A stretch of DNA of 64,000 nt from Euborellia annulipes (taxonomy: Eukaryota; Arthropoda; Insecta; Dermaptera; Anisolabididae): contig JAKCPI010004951.1 of assembly GCA_023213315.1 (NCBI GenBank), forward strand, positions 124,001-188,000. Reading direction: 5' to 3'. The notes under the pieces were generated by a model. It made no database searches, was not told the origin of the DNA, and saw nothing but the letters and a program-made list of their open reading frames with translations. This document shows, piece after piece, positions 22,149-34,107 of this stretch (its first letter is position 1; each line of letters starts with the position of its first letter). Made by a program: the position numbers and the translations under genes.

Positions 22149-22462
22149 GTTGAATGATAAATGATATCGCTTGAATTGGAGGTATTTTCAGGCCAAATTT
22201 ATTTCACTATGTAGTTGACGTTTCGGGAGTCTAAACGCCTCCCTTCATCAGGACTAATGGGATTATTAATAAATTAACACCCCCCCCCCCCCTGGTTTCT
22301 TCTAATGAGAATGAAATCGACAGTCCAAATTCGTTCGCTGGTTGGTATCACATTAATCCTTATAAAGGGAGGCGTTTAGACTCCTGAAACGTCGACTACA
22401 TAGTGAAATAAATTTGGCCTAAAAATACCTCCAATTCAAGCATTATCATTTATCATTCAATT
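22149..22462. repeat. Foldback element with hammerhead-like core
   Basis: Inverted arms of about 110 bases. The left arm (minus strand, 22211-22258) has CTGATGA, A, GGGAG...CTCCC, GAAACGTC; the flanks TAGT / ACTA form a 4-bp stem I after one C.A mismatch. The right arm has CTTATAA in place of CTGATGA, so it is mutated. A C-run (22279-22292) lies in the spacer. Confidence 0.65.
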
Positions 22463-22464
22463 AA

Positions 22465-23940
22465 AAGTTTTGTTCTTAAATTTATTCATTTTATGCAATT
22501 TTTACGACTTTGGCACTGATTGTATTTTTTTTTTATTATCACCTTTGATGCTTCAGGACCTTCACACTTTCCTAAACCCACCTATTAGTTTGAAGATTAA
22601 ACATATTTGCTGTTGCTGTTTTATTTATTAAAAAAAAAAAAAAAAAAAAAAAAACTATTGTTTTCGGATTAATCCAGGGTCTCTCAAACTGTGTGTCCTT
22701 TAAACAAAAACAAAGAAAATATTAAAAATTTCTCTAATAAAAATTAACCTTCACTCACCTCTAGGGAATTTTTTTGAGGTCTTCATTAACCCGACCCTAA
22801 CAAGAATAGATTATGTGCCTAATTGAAATTTCATTATAAAATGGCCATCTTAGTTGTTCTAAGCACATTAATTAAACAATCATCTGTCAAAAAGAAGAAA
22901 ATTCCTTGAAATGATGCCAAAATATTTTGGTATTAAAAATTTTAAAAATATCTTTAAAGAATTAGTAAATAAATAGTATGATGCATCTCTTTCTTTTTCT
23001 CATGGGATATTACCAAATGAATATTTTCTTGCCTTTAATTAAACGGCTATTTCACGCCTCTTTAACCATTGCTTGCCTCTCTTATTCGGAATGTAATAGG
23101 AAACAGGAAAAGGTGTGCTTTATTTAATTTTTATTAATATTTCAAAATTAACAAAATCTAAAATTATATAATGATTCAGATTTTATTAGTTTATTTATGA
23201 AACTTTCCTTTGATAAACACAAGTGTTCCAAAAAAGAAAAATTAAAATGGCTGATTTAATTGATAAAAATGGGAATCGACTCTCTGACATATTCAACCGG
23301 GATTATTATAATATACCGTATTAATCATATAAATAGCTCATTCTTCTTTAAATTAAACTTAAAATTCAAAAAATATTATTATAACTTACTTTTTGATGCC
23401 TTTAATTTCTTTTTTCTGAAGCAACATTTCAATAGATTAGATCAGTGATTCCCAACCAAATTTTTTCAAGGGCCCCCTCATCGGTTGCTATAGTGACAAG
23501 GACTCCTTAAATTCTTAAATTGTAGATTAGAATATTACAAATATAATAATTTGAGTTACTAGTTAAGCTGAATTTACCCGGGAACTATATTAGAATAAGT
23601 AAAATACAAAATAATTTAATTTCTCAGTGACATTTCGGGAACCTTTAAGACGTCGTCCGCGGACCCTTAGGGATTGGATAGACAAAGAGATGCATGGTGT
23701 TCGATCGTAAGACCTTATTTTAGTAGGGAAGATGAGCCTAGAATAATAGAAGTTAGCCTTTGTTCTGATATCTCCTAGAAATCATTCATTCATGCACTCC
23801 CAAGATGTGCTATGATGAGCTCCTCAGTGTTATTATAATATTATACTATATTTTCTCGTAATATTTAAAACTTTAAAAGCCAAATGCTCAAAAATTAATA
23901 CATAATTCCTTTTTGCCGACACCAGCTCTGTCAGATATCG
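22465..23940. other. AT-rich sequence with a faint repeat relic
   Basis: Contains a poly(A) run (22629-22653). At 23630-23680 the minus strand reads GGTTCCCGAAATGTCACTG, possibly a decayed trace of the hammerhead-like family. No gene seen. Confidence 0.35.
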
Positions 23941-23944
23941 TATA

Positions 23945-24175
23945 TTAGGCTCAAAATTTTATTTTTTTTAAACACTCACACTTTTTTCCTAGCACACACA
24001 CACACACACACACAAATACACAAGTCTTCTTTGCAACTCAAACCATTTAAGACTTAAACGATACTCGTATTTAATTAATAAATAGGCCTATATTTGGGGT
24101 CCAGGCATATTTATTTAAGCCATTTGGTATCCAATGCCTGGGACTCGAAACCGCGACCCCCGGTATAGAATCTTA
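23945..24175 (-). repeat. tRNA-derived SINE, type 2 (head truncated)
   Basis: On the minus strand: GTCGCGGTTTCGAGTCCCAG (B-box GGTTTCGAGTCC), a shortened ATTGGATACCAAATGGCTTA hairpin, ATGCCTGGACCCC, a decayed tail and an AC-rich end with AGTGTGAGTGTTT. The 5' part of the head is missing. Confidence 0.6.
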
Positions 24176-24341
24176 AAATTTATTTGGTGTCTATGGAGTC
24201 TAAACAGAAAAATATAGTTTTTATATTGTTTGAAATAGTTTTTTATTGAAACCACTTTTAAAATAACTACCAACATAACTCGATTAATTTCTATGCCAGC
24301 TGGCACAAGTATAATCGTTAAATTATTTAGAACTAATATGT

Positions 24342-24447
24342 GGCCCCCGGACTTGGCGTAGTTGGTCCTACTTGTATACCAAGGGTCGAGGGCTCGGATC
24401 CCAGGCAGCCTGATGATTTTATTTAAGCCATTTGGATACCAAAAAAC
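24342..24447 (+). repeat. tRNA-derived SINE, type 2 (tail truncated)
   Basis: A tRNA-like head CCCGGACTTGGCGTAGTTGG ... CGAGGGCTCGGATCCCAGGC, then ATTTAAGCCATTTGGATACC, where it stops at the palindrome starting at 24450. The palindrome appears to interrupt or follow it. Confidence 0.55.
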
Positions 24448-24449
24448 TA

Positions 24450-24618
24450 ATGAGTCGTTTTGATAACTTACCTACCCCAACATTAAAATAGCCTCCCTAT
24501 GGGGAAATACATGGTGTTTGTCCTTCAGCTATTTTAATGCTGAAGGACAAACACCATGTATTTCCCCATAGGGAGGCTATTTTAATGTTGGGGTAGGTAA
24601 GTTATCAAAACGACCCAT
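24450..24618. mobile_element. Near-perfect 80-bp palindrome (hairpin MITE)
   Basis: Two 80-base arms (24450-24529, 24539-24618) around a 9-base loop TATTTTAAT. Ends ATGAGTCG / CGACCCAT differ at one base. No coding capacity. The near identity of the arms implies recent formation or gene conversion. Confidence 0.8.
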
Positions 24619-25142
24619 ATGTGTTACAACAATGACTTTGAAGGTCTAAATCCTGAATATTGGTCCTGTTGGCATTTATTTCATTAATATTTTAAAATAA
24701 CCCTTTTTAGAAGTAAATTTTTTTGACATTTAATTTATTATTGTAACCATTTTGATTAGTCACTTAAATTTATATCATTAGGTACTGACATTTAGCCATA
24801 GAGGCCTGTCTTAAATTATCCTCTACACTTAATCATTTCATAAATATTTTGAATAAAATCATAAATATTTGATACTTGTCTCTCTAATAGACCATGAAAT
24901 CCAACCAGAAAGTCAAGATTGGATTTCACTTTTTTTTACCTTTTACCTTTTCCCTTTCTTTCCTCTCCATCGCCACAGAGTCCTCATCTGCAGTCACTTT
25001 TCCTTCTATGACATCAGCTCAAACAAATTTTTATAAAATATATACGGGTATCTCTTAATAATACTTAAATTTTACAAAGTGATATAGATCTGGGCTTAGA
25101 ATTTTCTTTTTACTAATTTACAAAAAAAATTATTTATTTAAT

Positions 25143-25633
25143 CTATAGGATTAGGTAGATGTAGGCAGCCAGCAAATAATAAAAAAACTTTATTTAATTA
25201 AGGTCGACGTTTCGGGATCAAATCGATCCCATCTTCAGGATGATAAACTGTTAATGTTGCTTAGATAGATGCATTTCGGTTCATACAAAAATAAATTAAT
25301 AAATTTGCATTAGATGTATATGAGAATTGCAGTAGGTGTATGGGCTGTATTTTTATTTTGTGGCAAATGGGCACGAAACGACAGCACTGGCCAAGATTGA
25401 AAGACTGGAAAAAAAAATACAGCCCATGCACCTACTGCAATTCTCATATAGCCTACATCTAATGGTATATGCAAATGTATTCATTTTTTTTTTGTATGAA
25501 CCGAAATGCATCAATCTAAGCAACATTAACAGTTTATCGTCCTGAAGATGGGATCGATTTGATCCCGAAACGTCGACCTTAATTAAATAAAGTTTTTTTA
25601 TTATTTGCTGGCTGCCTACATCTACCTAATCCT
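25143..25633. repeat. Large foldback element with two intact hammerhead-like cores
   Basis: Arms of over 200 bases (25143-25352, 25414-25633). Both arms contain CTGAAGA, T, GGGATC-GATTT-GATCCC, GAAACGTC: plus strand 25542-25574, minus strand about 25206-25238. Stem II is a perfect 6 bp in each. Stem I is short (GTC/GAC in the right copy). The outer ends share GCTGGCTGCCTACATCT, and a longer tail is shared with the element at 44945-45130. Confidence 0.75.
25536..25580 (+). ncRNA. Hammerhead-like ribozyme motif
   Basis: CUGANGA box 25542-25548, one extra T, perfect 6-bp stem II (25550-25555 with 25561-25566), GAAA 25567-25570, GTC 25572-25574 as the cleavage triplet. Stem III can only be the loopless ACGT. 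The extra base at the foot of stem II departs from the canonical hammerhead. Activity is untested. Confidence 0.45.
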
Positions 25634-25679
25634 GATAATTACCACTCAGCCATCGAATTTCTTCTACTTTTATTTAATC

Positions 25680-26225
25680 TAAATTTCCGACCATTTGTAT
25701 GGCCTCTTGATCCACCAGCAAAAATAAACTCTTTTTATTGTTAGAATTAAACGATTCTTTTGGTTATTTGTAAAAAAAAAATGATTTTTCGAAGATTATT
25801 CGCTATAAAATTAATCTTTATAGCATATTTTAATTAGTTAATTTCAGATTGTCAAATTTATTAAATAAAAATGCATTCATTAATATCTATGGATAATCAA
25901 TTTATTACATACAGAAAAAAGATCTTTAGAAAGTTTTCTATGATTGATTCAAAAGATTGGCCCCCTTTTTTTTATCACGTGAAATAATAATTTCTTGAAA
26001 ACCGCAAAACCATTTAATCGAGCTTAAATAGAAAATAAAATATGCAAAAAAAACTTGTAATGAAAAAAATAATACACCGAGTGAAAGTATTTTTCTCTCT
26101 TTCTCAATTACCTGTACTTGACAAACCTGAAAAAAAAACTAGCTGAAGATAAGTTATAAACAAAATGTGGACAATCACGAATAAAATAATATATGATCAG
26201 GAAATAGAAAATAGAATTTATATTT
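25680..26225. other. AT-rich sequence, nothing recognised
   Basis: No gene or repeat supported. Confidence 0.4.
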
Positions 26226-26234
26226 TGTGTTCAT

Positions 26235-26500
26235 CAGTGGCAGATCCAGAGGTGTTTCTCGGGGGGGGGGGGTAATTTGGAGTGATTGGTCGCACAGCAC
26301 ACTATTTTTTCTTAATTTCGGTAATTTAAAGGCGCATTCTGTACTTGTTGGCCAGAATATAAATACAAATCAAATTTTTAAGTATTAATTTTTTAAATTT
26401 TACACTAAAAATACATTTTTTTTCGAAAAAAAGTATTTTTTCAAATCTCAGGGGCGTAATTACCCCCTTTACCCCCCCCCCCCCCTTGTATCCGCCCTTG
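26235..26500 (-). mobile_element. hAT MITE, GGGCGGAT family (copy 2)
   Basis: The reverse complement begins CAAGGGCGGATACAAGG and ends GGATCTGCCACTG. Perfect 8-base duplication GTGTTCAT (26227-26234, 26501-26508). Same interior as copies 1, 3 and 4. Confidence 0.9.
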
Positions 26501-26509
26501 GTGTTCATA

Positions 26510-27580
26510 AATGTAAGTTTTATTGTTTGAAAAAGTTAGAATTAGATTCTTGCCTATTATTTTACTATTCTTTTTTTCTACTTTTTAGGCTTTCACAGTT
26601 GGTATCATTAGTGAATAAATTTTCTTTTGGGGCTATTTATTTATTTATATTTCACAGTTCTGTTTCAAAGGACGGATGATGCTCTTTTAGTTAACCCACT
26701 CGATAGAATTATTCAATCAAGTCTTCTCCTACGAATTTCTTAAATTTGTCTCTCTATTTTCGGATTAACTGCAGCTTATTTGTTTTTAATACAAAGTGAC
26801 AGACACAAATTTTGTGCATATCAGATAAATTCAGAAACAATCAAACAGTCTTATTTATATTTAGAACTGATTCCTATCAACGGAATGTAAATTTTGTGAT
26901 TGTTTCTACTTTAAGAAGGTCTCAGAATCAGGCCGAAACGCTACGCTGTATTAAAAGTTGTGTCAGATTAGGTGCTTGTACACTTTCTGGAAGGGGTTGA
27001 TCTCACCATTGTTAACTCATTTATATATTCTCACTCTCGTTTTTTCGACTCTTTTTTTCTCCTATGAATTTCTTAGATTAGTCTCTCTTGAATTATTTAA
27101 ATACATGAATATAGAATATAGAAATTAATTTTTAATAAGCATCACGGTGGCAAGAATTGACATTTAGTTTTATTTTACTTATCTTCTTCATTAAATAAAT
27201 TTATACTTAAAAAAAAAAATCAAGAATTACATCATCTATTTTTTACTTGAATTTCTAATGTGATTTAAATTTTATAATTTATTTTTTATTTAATTGTGTA
27301 TATTAATATTAGCTCTAATTTATTATTCATGTTTTAAAAAAAATATAATTAAATAACAATTTTATTCAAAATATTATTCAAAATGCATGGATATAGGTTA
27401 TTTATTCTAATATTTATATTCTAAAATATATTTAAATACATGAATGAATCGTTAATAATAATTATTACGTTTCAAATTATCCCCATGAACCTTAAGAAAT
27501 TTTTTTATCTTCAATCCCTCTTTCAAAAAATATAGTATGACTGGGCCTACAACACCCAACTTTTACCTTCTGTAATTGTA
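26510..27580. other. AT-rich sequence; short CCGAAACG relic
   Basis: At about 26930 GGCCGAAACGCTACG recalls the hammerhead-like tails, but no CTGANGA box precedes it. Otherwise nothing could be identified. Confidence 0.35.
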
Positions 27581-27584
27581 AGTT

Positions 27585-28252
27585 GTATTCTGGGCTTGAC
27601 TCACCAGATTGTTTTGCGTCAGTACGGTTTAGAAGTGTGCTTTTGAGAATAAAATGAGGATATACATTTTAAAGAGCATCAAAAAAATAATTTATTTATC
27701 AATTTTAAAGTATTTGGAGCGACTTATGAAAAAAATCGAAAAAAATTTAAAAAGTCCGATCATCGAAATACTAGACCGATTTATTTAAAAGTTTATTTTG
27801 GCGTCTCATGGGGAAGGGGGGGGGGAGGACCCTAATTTAAATATAAAATTTCAACTTCGTACTTTCATACTTTGTTACTTCATACCAGGGCCGGAACTAC
27901 AAGATTTTTTAGGGGGGCAAAATTTAATTTGTCGCCCCCTTCTTAAAATTTTTTATACAAAATTCATCTGCTTCCATATCTCCTTTAAAATTCATATCAT
28001 TTTACCTTTTTTTTAGTAAAACCTTCTTTAATTGCCGCCTCCTGATATCTGCCGCCCGGGGCACATGCACCCACTGCCCCCTCCCCCCCTAGATCCGGCC
28101 CTGCTTCATACCTTATTTTCATTTTTTGGCTCAGGGGACATCAAAACGTGTATATCTACCAAAATCTCCACATTTAATGTTTTACATGAATCCAATAATT
28201 TCTCTCTCTGTTTATATATTAACATAAATATATAGGTAAGATAAAATAAAAT
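27585..28252 (-). repeat. Family A repeat, decayed copy split by a MITE
   Basis: Minus-strand match to family A: TCACCAGAT end near 27600, ATGAGGATATACATTTTAAA, then AATATAAAATTTCAACTTCG, and after the nested MITE GGACATCAAAACGTGTATAT and ACATGAATCCAATAATTTCT. The flanks of the nested element rejoin cleanly, so family A inserted first. Confidence 0.7.
27886..28103. mobile_element. hAT-type MITE nested in family A
   Basis: Ends CAGGGCCGGAACTA / CTAGATCCGGCCCTG with a perfect 8-base duplication CTTCATAC (27878-27885, 28104-28111). The interior has repeated GCCGCC/GGCGGC blocks. Confidence 0.88.
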
Positions 28253-28744
28253 GATTAAAACATAAAAGAGCCCTTTTAATAAAATCTAGTGAAAACTTCC
28301 TAAATGCAATTTTTTTTGTTATTATTATAGAGTGAGTGCTCTTATGAAATTAAGCATGTATTTACGTAAAAATCTTTTTTTAGCTCCAGGGACTCTTTTA
28401 AGAGATTAATGATAGTGAAGAAAATTTAAAAAGTATATAAATAATATATCAAAGTCAATTTAAACAAAAAAATCTATTGTAAAAAATAAAAGAAAAGAAG
28501 ACGCGGGTAAAAAGATCTTGATCGTAGAAATAATGGGAAAACATAATCACTTTATTTTTTTTAATTCTTCAAAAAATTATTTCTCAACTTATCGTATAAT
28601 AAATGTAAAAAAAATTAATAATACATTTAAATTTTTAATTTGATATAGGGATATTATTTAGAGATAATCCTTGTGTGAGAAGATCGGATACTTATCTATA
28701 AACTTATTTGTTCATTTTTAATATACTAGTTAAACACTATTAGG

Positions 28745-29025
28745 TTATTTGTTAAAGATATATATATATATTTTTTTTTAAACACTCACACTTTTTTCTC
28801 ATTCACACACACATACGCACAGTCTTTTCGGCAACTTAGGCCATATAAGACTTGACGATATCCCCTATAGAGATTAATATACAAATTAGGGGTCCAGGCA
28901 TTCTTATTTAAGCCATTTAGTATCCAAATGGCTTAAATAAAATCATCGGACTGCCTGGGGTCGAACCCGCGACTTTTGGTTAGTTGGTTAGCACGCTAAC
29001 CTCTACACCAAACCCCGAGGGCTTA
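28745..29025 (-). repeat. tRNA-derived SINE, type 2 (best-preserved copy)
   Basis: On the minus strand: CCTCGGGGTTTGGTGTAGAG (A-box), GGTTAGCGTGCTAACC, GTCGCGGGTTCGACCCCAGG (B-box GGTTCGACCCC), the hairpin ATTTAAGCCATTTGGATAC / ATGGCTTAAAT, ATGCCTGGACCCC, a body, the tail TATGGCCTAAGTTGCCGAAA, then an AC/TG-rich end. It shows head, hairpin, body and tail in order. Confidence 0.8.
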
Positions 29026-29329
29026 AAGATATTTATAAACAATACACAGAGAAGGCCCAAGAATTATTTTAAGGGTTAAGACGAATTTTTTGTAGAGGAT
29101 AGTGGCGCATGAAGGGGAGAGTAATGGGGGTTCCCCATTCTCTGGGACCGCCTCAGGCAAATCTATAACTACTCTGGAACAATTATTCAAAAAATCAAAT
29201 AGTGGTTCGCAATTTGTATTGCCTATCTTCTAACAACCAAGCATTAACTTTCTTTATTCCATAGGAATAAAAAATTTACAATCTTAATTTAAAATTTAAA
29301 ATGGTAACCGTTTGTTCTAGTTGAATCAT

Positions 29330-29560
29330 CATTTAATTAAGTAAATAAAAAAAATAAAAAAAACCCTACAAGATGAAACGTTTCGGTCTTATAGGACCAT
29401 CTTCAGGGATTGTTAGTTTATTAATCCTCTTTTGGTTATTTTTATGCTATTCTATCAATGGCTTGACACTGAAGATGTTTCTATATGGAACCGAAACGTC
29501 GACCCTGGATTATATAATAAATTGAAATAATCTTAACTGATTCACTCACTTTTTAACCTT
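29330..29560. repeat. Inverted pair of hammerhead-like motifs
   Basis: Minus strand (29371-29406): CTGAAGA, T, GGTC-CTATAA-GACC, GAAACGTT. Plus strand (29469-29500): CTGAAGA, T, weak stem, GAAACGTC. The GTC triplet is kept only in the plus copy. A-rich or AATAAA-like sequence lies on the outer side of each. Confidence 0.5.
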
Positions 29561-29574
29561 CATACTTTCGTACG

Positions 29575-30985
29575 AAATCATTAGCTACTCCTTTAAATAT
29601 ACCTCTCAGATATACCAATTTCGACGGTGTTATATCTTCAGAAATACTACAAATACTTTTAGTATGAAGAATATGACACACCAAGTGTCTACTCTACTAC
29701 TCTTATACCACTCAAAGGCTATTCTTTTTTTTACCTAACTCACACAACATTATTTTCGCATTTAAGTATTATCTTATTTGAATTCCAATAACTTGTTAGA
29801 ATTTTTTTAATCATATCTAATAAACATCCATTTTTAATTAACATTGAAGGTCTATTTTAGTTTGTCGCTTTTCATAATGGTAGGCAAATATTTGCTGAGG
29901 AAGTAAGGTATCCAATGACAAAGGGCTGGCCTCTAACCCACTTCCCAAGGGATCTGCCACCTGCCTCCTCTTTCTTTCTTCTTTTTATTTCCTCTATATT
30001 TTTTTTCACTTATAAACACAATACAATGAATTTTAGTCGTATAGACCAGCACTGATTTTGTTTTTGAATTTCTGCTGGAAAATAAGATTACCACTACACC
30101 GTCAATTAAATTATGTCAATAAAATCACAGAGTCTGATAATTGAACTCTGGTTTTATTTATTTATCCATTTACAGTTGTTAACCTTAATAATAATAGGAT
30201 AACCCTTTATATAGGTATAATTAAGTTAGTTTTTAGGTTAGGGAGAGTAAATATAGGCCTATCATTAATTTTTAATGAAAAGAGGGGGGAATGAGTATCC
30301 AAGGAAATTTCAAAAAATTGTATTATTAATATTTTATTAAACAATTAGTTTTAATTAATAAATGATTGTTTTATTATTTGGAAATTTTTTATTTTATTAA
30401 ATTATCTTTTGGCAAAAATTCAAAAATTTGTTTTAATTCAATAAATGTGTGTTTAATAGTTATCGAGATTCCTAATGACAATTTGTTAATTAAATAAAAA
30501 AAAATAGTTATCGAGATTTTGAATAAGATATTAATATTAAATTCTAACTTTGCACCAGGTCATCCAAACCCCTGACCAAATGCGGAATTTTAAACTTTTT
30601 TTTAAATTTTTATTTCCCAAATTATAATTGGAATATTCTTCTTCTGTATTGACTTATATCAGGCCGACATTTTTCTTTTTAGAAAAAGAAAACACGACCT
30701 CACGCTAAAGGCAAAAGGCAAAAAAGAGGTAGAAATTCCACCCTTTTCACCACGAATGGCCAGCGAGTGGAAAAAACAATACCACTTTCCCCTTAGCTGT
30801 AAAGGGTTCGGTTTCGACGCCCCCATTAGAATCAGAGCCACTATTTGATAATAAAGGATTTTTACTTTCAGGGCCGGGTCCCCCTCCCCCTCCAAAAAAA
30901 AAAACATTTGATTTTTAACAGGTGGGATAGAGTAAAATTTTTTTTTAATCAAAAGAAAAAAATTATTTTTACTCCCTATATATGT
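29575..30985. other. AT-rich sequence, nothing recognised
   Basis: A moderately GC-rich stretch at 30660-30870 has an open minus frame of about 97 codons, but without recognisable domains or splice signals. Confidence 0.35.
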
Positions 30986-30992
30986 AATATTA

Positions 30993-31512
30993 GAGAGAGA
31001 AAGTAGTGTAAAAATGATGTGAGATGATGGATTGTGAGGCCTGAATAAAAAGTGGATGGTGTTGTGGTGTGTGGTGTGTGGAAAAATATCTCAAGAACGA
31101 AAAGAGTAGGAGGTTGAAATATATTAAGTTAGACCCCATGGGACTGACCGAATTAACAAAATCGACAAAGAGTACTACTTTACTGATGTTTTCAGTTTTT
31201 TCGATTCTCAAAATTCGTCCAACGATTTTTTAAAATTCAAAAATCAATTATTTTTAGATTCTCTTAAAATGTATATTCTATTTTGTTATTGAAATCTTCT
31301 GAAACCACTTATCCTGTACTAATAGAAAAGATAGGAGAAATGGTTGATGGTAACAAAATATAAATATTTTCCCATATATAAATTTTAATCTTGAAAATCG
31401 AATGTATATGTCGGAAACTAAATACATGCGACAAAAAATCTGGGTGAAGACAGAACACAACTTCGATTACCGAAGGTAAGAGAAAGTTGTGTAGTATAAC
31501 CAGATTTTTTTA
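30993..31512 (+). repeat. Family A repeat
   Basis: Recognised by AATATCTCAAGAACGAAAAG, CCATGGGACTGAC, TCAGTTTTTTCGATT, ATAGGAGAAATGGTTGATGG and the terminal hairpin AAAATCTGG...ACAACTT...AAGTTGTG...CCAGATTTTT. It has many small deletions and lacks most of the 5' hairpin. Confidence 0.75.
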
Positions 31513-31514
31513 TA

Positions 31515-33545
31515 TTCTCTAGGCCTATTTCTTTAAATAATTAATCAATTAGTTTTCTTTATCCTATTTTATAGGATTGGGAATTTATTTTCCTTTTGTT
31601 TTTATGGAATCTAGAATTCCGAGTTACTCTCACAGTTGATTAGCTTTTCAAATAAGCAATTGGCGAACGAATATTGCGGATGCCATTAAACGTTACCGAC
31701 TTTTTATTTTGTTTTTAACCTTCAATCCTTTATGATGTAATCATACAAACTCTTTTTCTCCCTCTCTCTCTCTCTCTCCATCTTCTTTCCTCCTATGTTG
31801 TTACTTTGTTAAACAGATATGTAGGATTTTTACTGGCGACAAATCACGTCATCAATATAGATGACGTCATCTGAGTGGTTAATGGGGATAAAAGATGGAA
31901 AACGCCTTTAAATCATTTCACAAAGCAAAGATTAGATTAAAATTTTTCAATTTGTTTGCCCTTGAGGATTATAGATCGAAAAGACATATTTTCTTATTTA
32001 TATTTCTAAAACGGCTCGACTAATTAAGTTGAATTTTTGTACAAAACTCATTCAAGTCCTAGTTTAGGGAAAAAATCAACTTATAGGTCGGTCAAGCCTT
32101 TCCAGAGAAATAAATTATTTAGTTAAAAAAAAAAATGGCAGATATCTGACGAAAGAAGCGTTTCCAGGCATATGTTTTTTTTTTTCTTTTTTTGACTAAC
32201 ATAACCCTCCTGAACTATTCGCGTGCATTACATAAACACCCTGAAAAGTAAATAATAAAGTGACACACTTTTTCCATTTATTATTATAAAAAAAAAAAAT
32301 GATAAAAAAATTTCTCCACTTAGCACTGTATAAGTGTCATAGTCAAAGGAGGACTCCTCCCCCCTCCTTGAACTACCCCCCTATCCTCGGTGGGATATTG
32401 GGTCCAACCCCCTCCCTGAAAACAGAAAAAAAATTTAAATAAAGAGAAATAACTACATATAAACACAGTGTTAAATACTGTTAGAAATTGTGTAAAAATT
32501 TTTTTTTATTTTTAAAATGTATTCATTTGGGAAAGGGGGGGTTTATCTCTCAGATCATCAGGTAAACTCCCCCTCCCCCCTCGCCTCTTCAGAAAATATT
32601 TTCTATAGAAATATAGTAGATTCATTCATTTAAATTATATGAGCTTACATTAAATTAAATTAAATATGGATGGATTACTGGTCTCATTTATTGATATAAA
32701 ATTTACCGAATTCCCCCTCCGATACTGAAAAGACAGACAATTTATTTTCCTAGCCTTCATGAAAATTTATTACACAGCCACTAGAAGTAAAAATTATTTT
32801 ATTTTCGTTTTGAACATCCTATTTTAATATCTCAAGCACGACTCTAATACATATTCCTTTCGAATATGGAATTAAAATTATTTACTCAAGCCTAGTATGA
32901 AAAACAAATTTTCGGCTGTGAGTAATTTATTCATCGTACCATACAATTATTAGAAAATAATAAAGAGGATTACCTTTTTAATAATTAAACAAGAAGAGCT
33001 TGTAACCTTATAGGTATCGATAGACAAAGTTGGATGGAAGTCTGCTATGACGTCATTTGCGTCCGCCCCACCTACACACATACAACTACAAACACACATA
33101 CTCTTTGATTATATTAAACAGGTGAAGAGAGAAGTGTAGGAGTTCATTGTACTCACAGACACAAACGTGTTTATGTATATATTAAACGTGTGTGTGAGTT
33201 TATTATATAGCTGGAACACACATATACTCAGACTCACACACACACAAACTGATGTAAGCAATTCACTCCAATACTATAAAAGGTAGAGAATTAAGTTTTC
33301 CCCCTTCTCTTGATAAGATATGAATCTGAAATTGGCATTAATGTATACAAAACAAAAATAGAATTTTTAATAACAATAAAATATTGATTTATTCATAATA
33401 GTTATACTTATTTATTTTTTTCTAAGTCGAGAGGTTAATAATACAATCACATTTTACTTGCGTATATGTGAAAGTGCCGTTTTAAGAACACCGATTCTTG
33501 TTTTCTGTATATATATCCTACCTTTTGAAGATCATTTTTACTTTT
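31515..33545. other. Intergenic sequence, no gene seen
   Basis: Contains the CT microsatellite, the CRE-like sites noted separately, and AC/GT-rich patches at 33080-33245. A possible faint core CTTGAGGATT...GAAAAGAC at 31963-31986 is too decayed to call. Confidence 0.35.
31848..31869. promoter_or_regulatory. CRE-like palindrome pair
   Basis: A full TGACGTCA palindrome at 31862-31869 and a half site ACGTCA at about 31849, next to a CT-rich tract (31748-31778). Another TGACGTCA lies at 33048-33055. These match CREB/ATF sites; no gene start was found nearby, so function is uncertain. Confidence 0.25.
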
Positions 33546-33551
33546 ACAATG

Positions 33552-34068
33552 TTATATATGAGAGAAAGTATTGGATTCTGTCAAAAATTGATGTCGAGAT
33601 TTTGATGGATCTACGTTTTGGGTCCATATCAAAAAGTGGTTTCGCGACATGGTCTGTCTGTGTGTGTGTGTGTGTTTGTTGTGTGTTGAAAAATATCTCA
33701 AGAACGAAAAGAGTAGGAAGTTGAAATTTTATATTTAAGTTAGCTCCATGGGAGTGACGAAGTTTTGAACAAAATCGACCAAAAAGTATATACTTTACTG
33801 ATTCACTTTTTCAGTTTTTTCGATTTTCTCAAAATTTGTCAACGATTTTTTTAAAATTCAAAAATCAATTATTTTTTAGATTCTCTATAAAATGTATATT
33901 TTCATTTGTGATTGAAATCTTCTGAAGACCATTATTTGTTATAGAAAAGATAGGAGAAATGGTTGTGTTCAAAATATAAATTTTTCATTATAAATTTAAT
34001 CTTGAATTCAATTGTACTATGTCGGAAACTAAATAATGTCGACCAAAAATCTGGTGTGAAAAGTAATT
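33552..34068 (+). repeat. Family A repeat
   Basis: Begins AGAGAAAGTATTGGATTCTG and ends GTCGGAAACTAAATAATGTC, AAAAATCTGGTGTGA. It carries a (TG)n tract at 33658-33675 where other copies read CTGTCTGTGTG. The distal half of the terminal hairpin is missing. Confidence 0.8.
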
Positions 34069-34107
34069 GATTAAAGAAGAGAAGTTATTTTTATATACCG
34101 GAATCTT

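Noticed and set aside
24979..25047. Exon-like stretch after TCGCCACAG that could follow the 17508 exon in phase
   Set aside because: Short, weak donor, no recognisable peptide; chance match is likely.
26326..26508. KGGYKGG...VKGVITP peptide repeated here, at 56409-56714 and elsewhere
   Set aside because: The repeat is the hAT MITE end itself (GGGCGGATACAAGG...GGTAATTACC); not a conserved protein.
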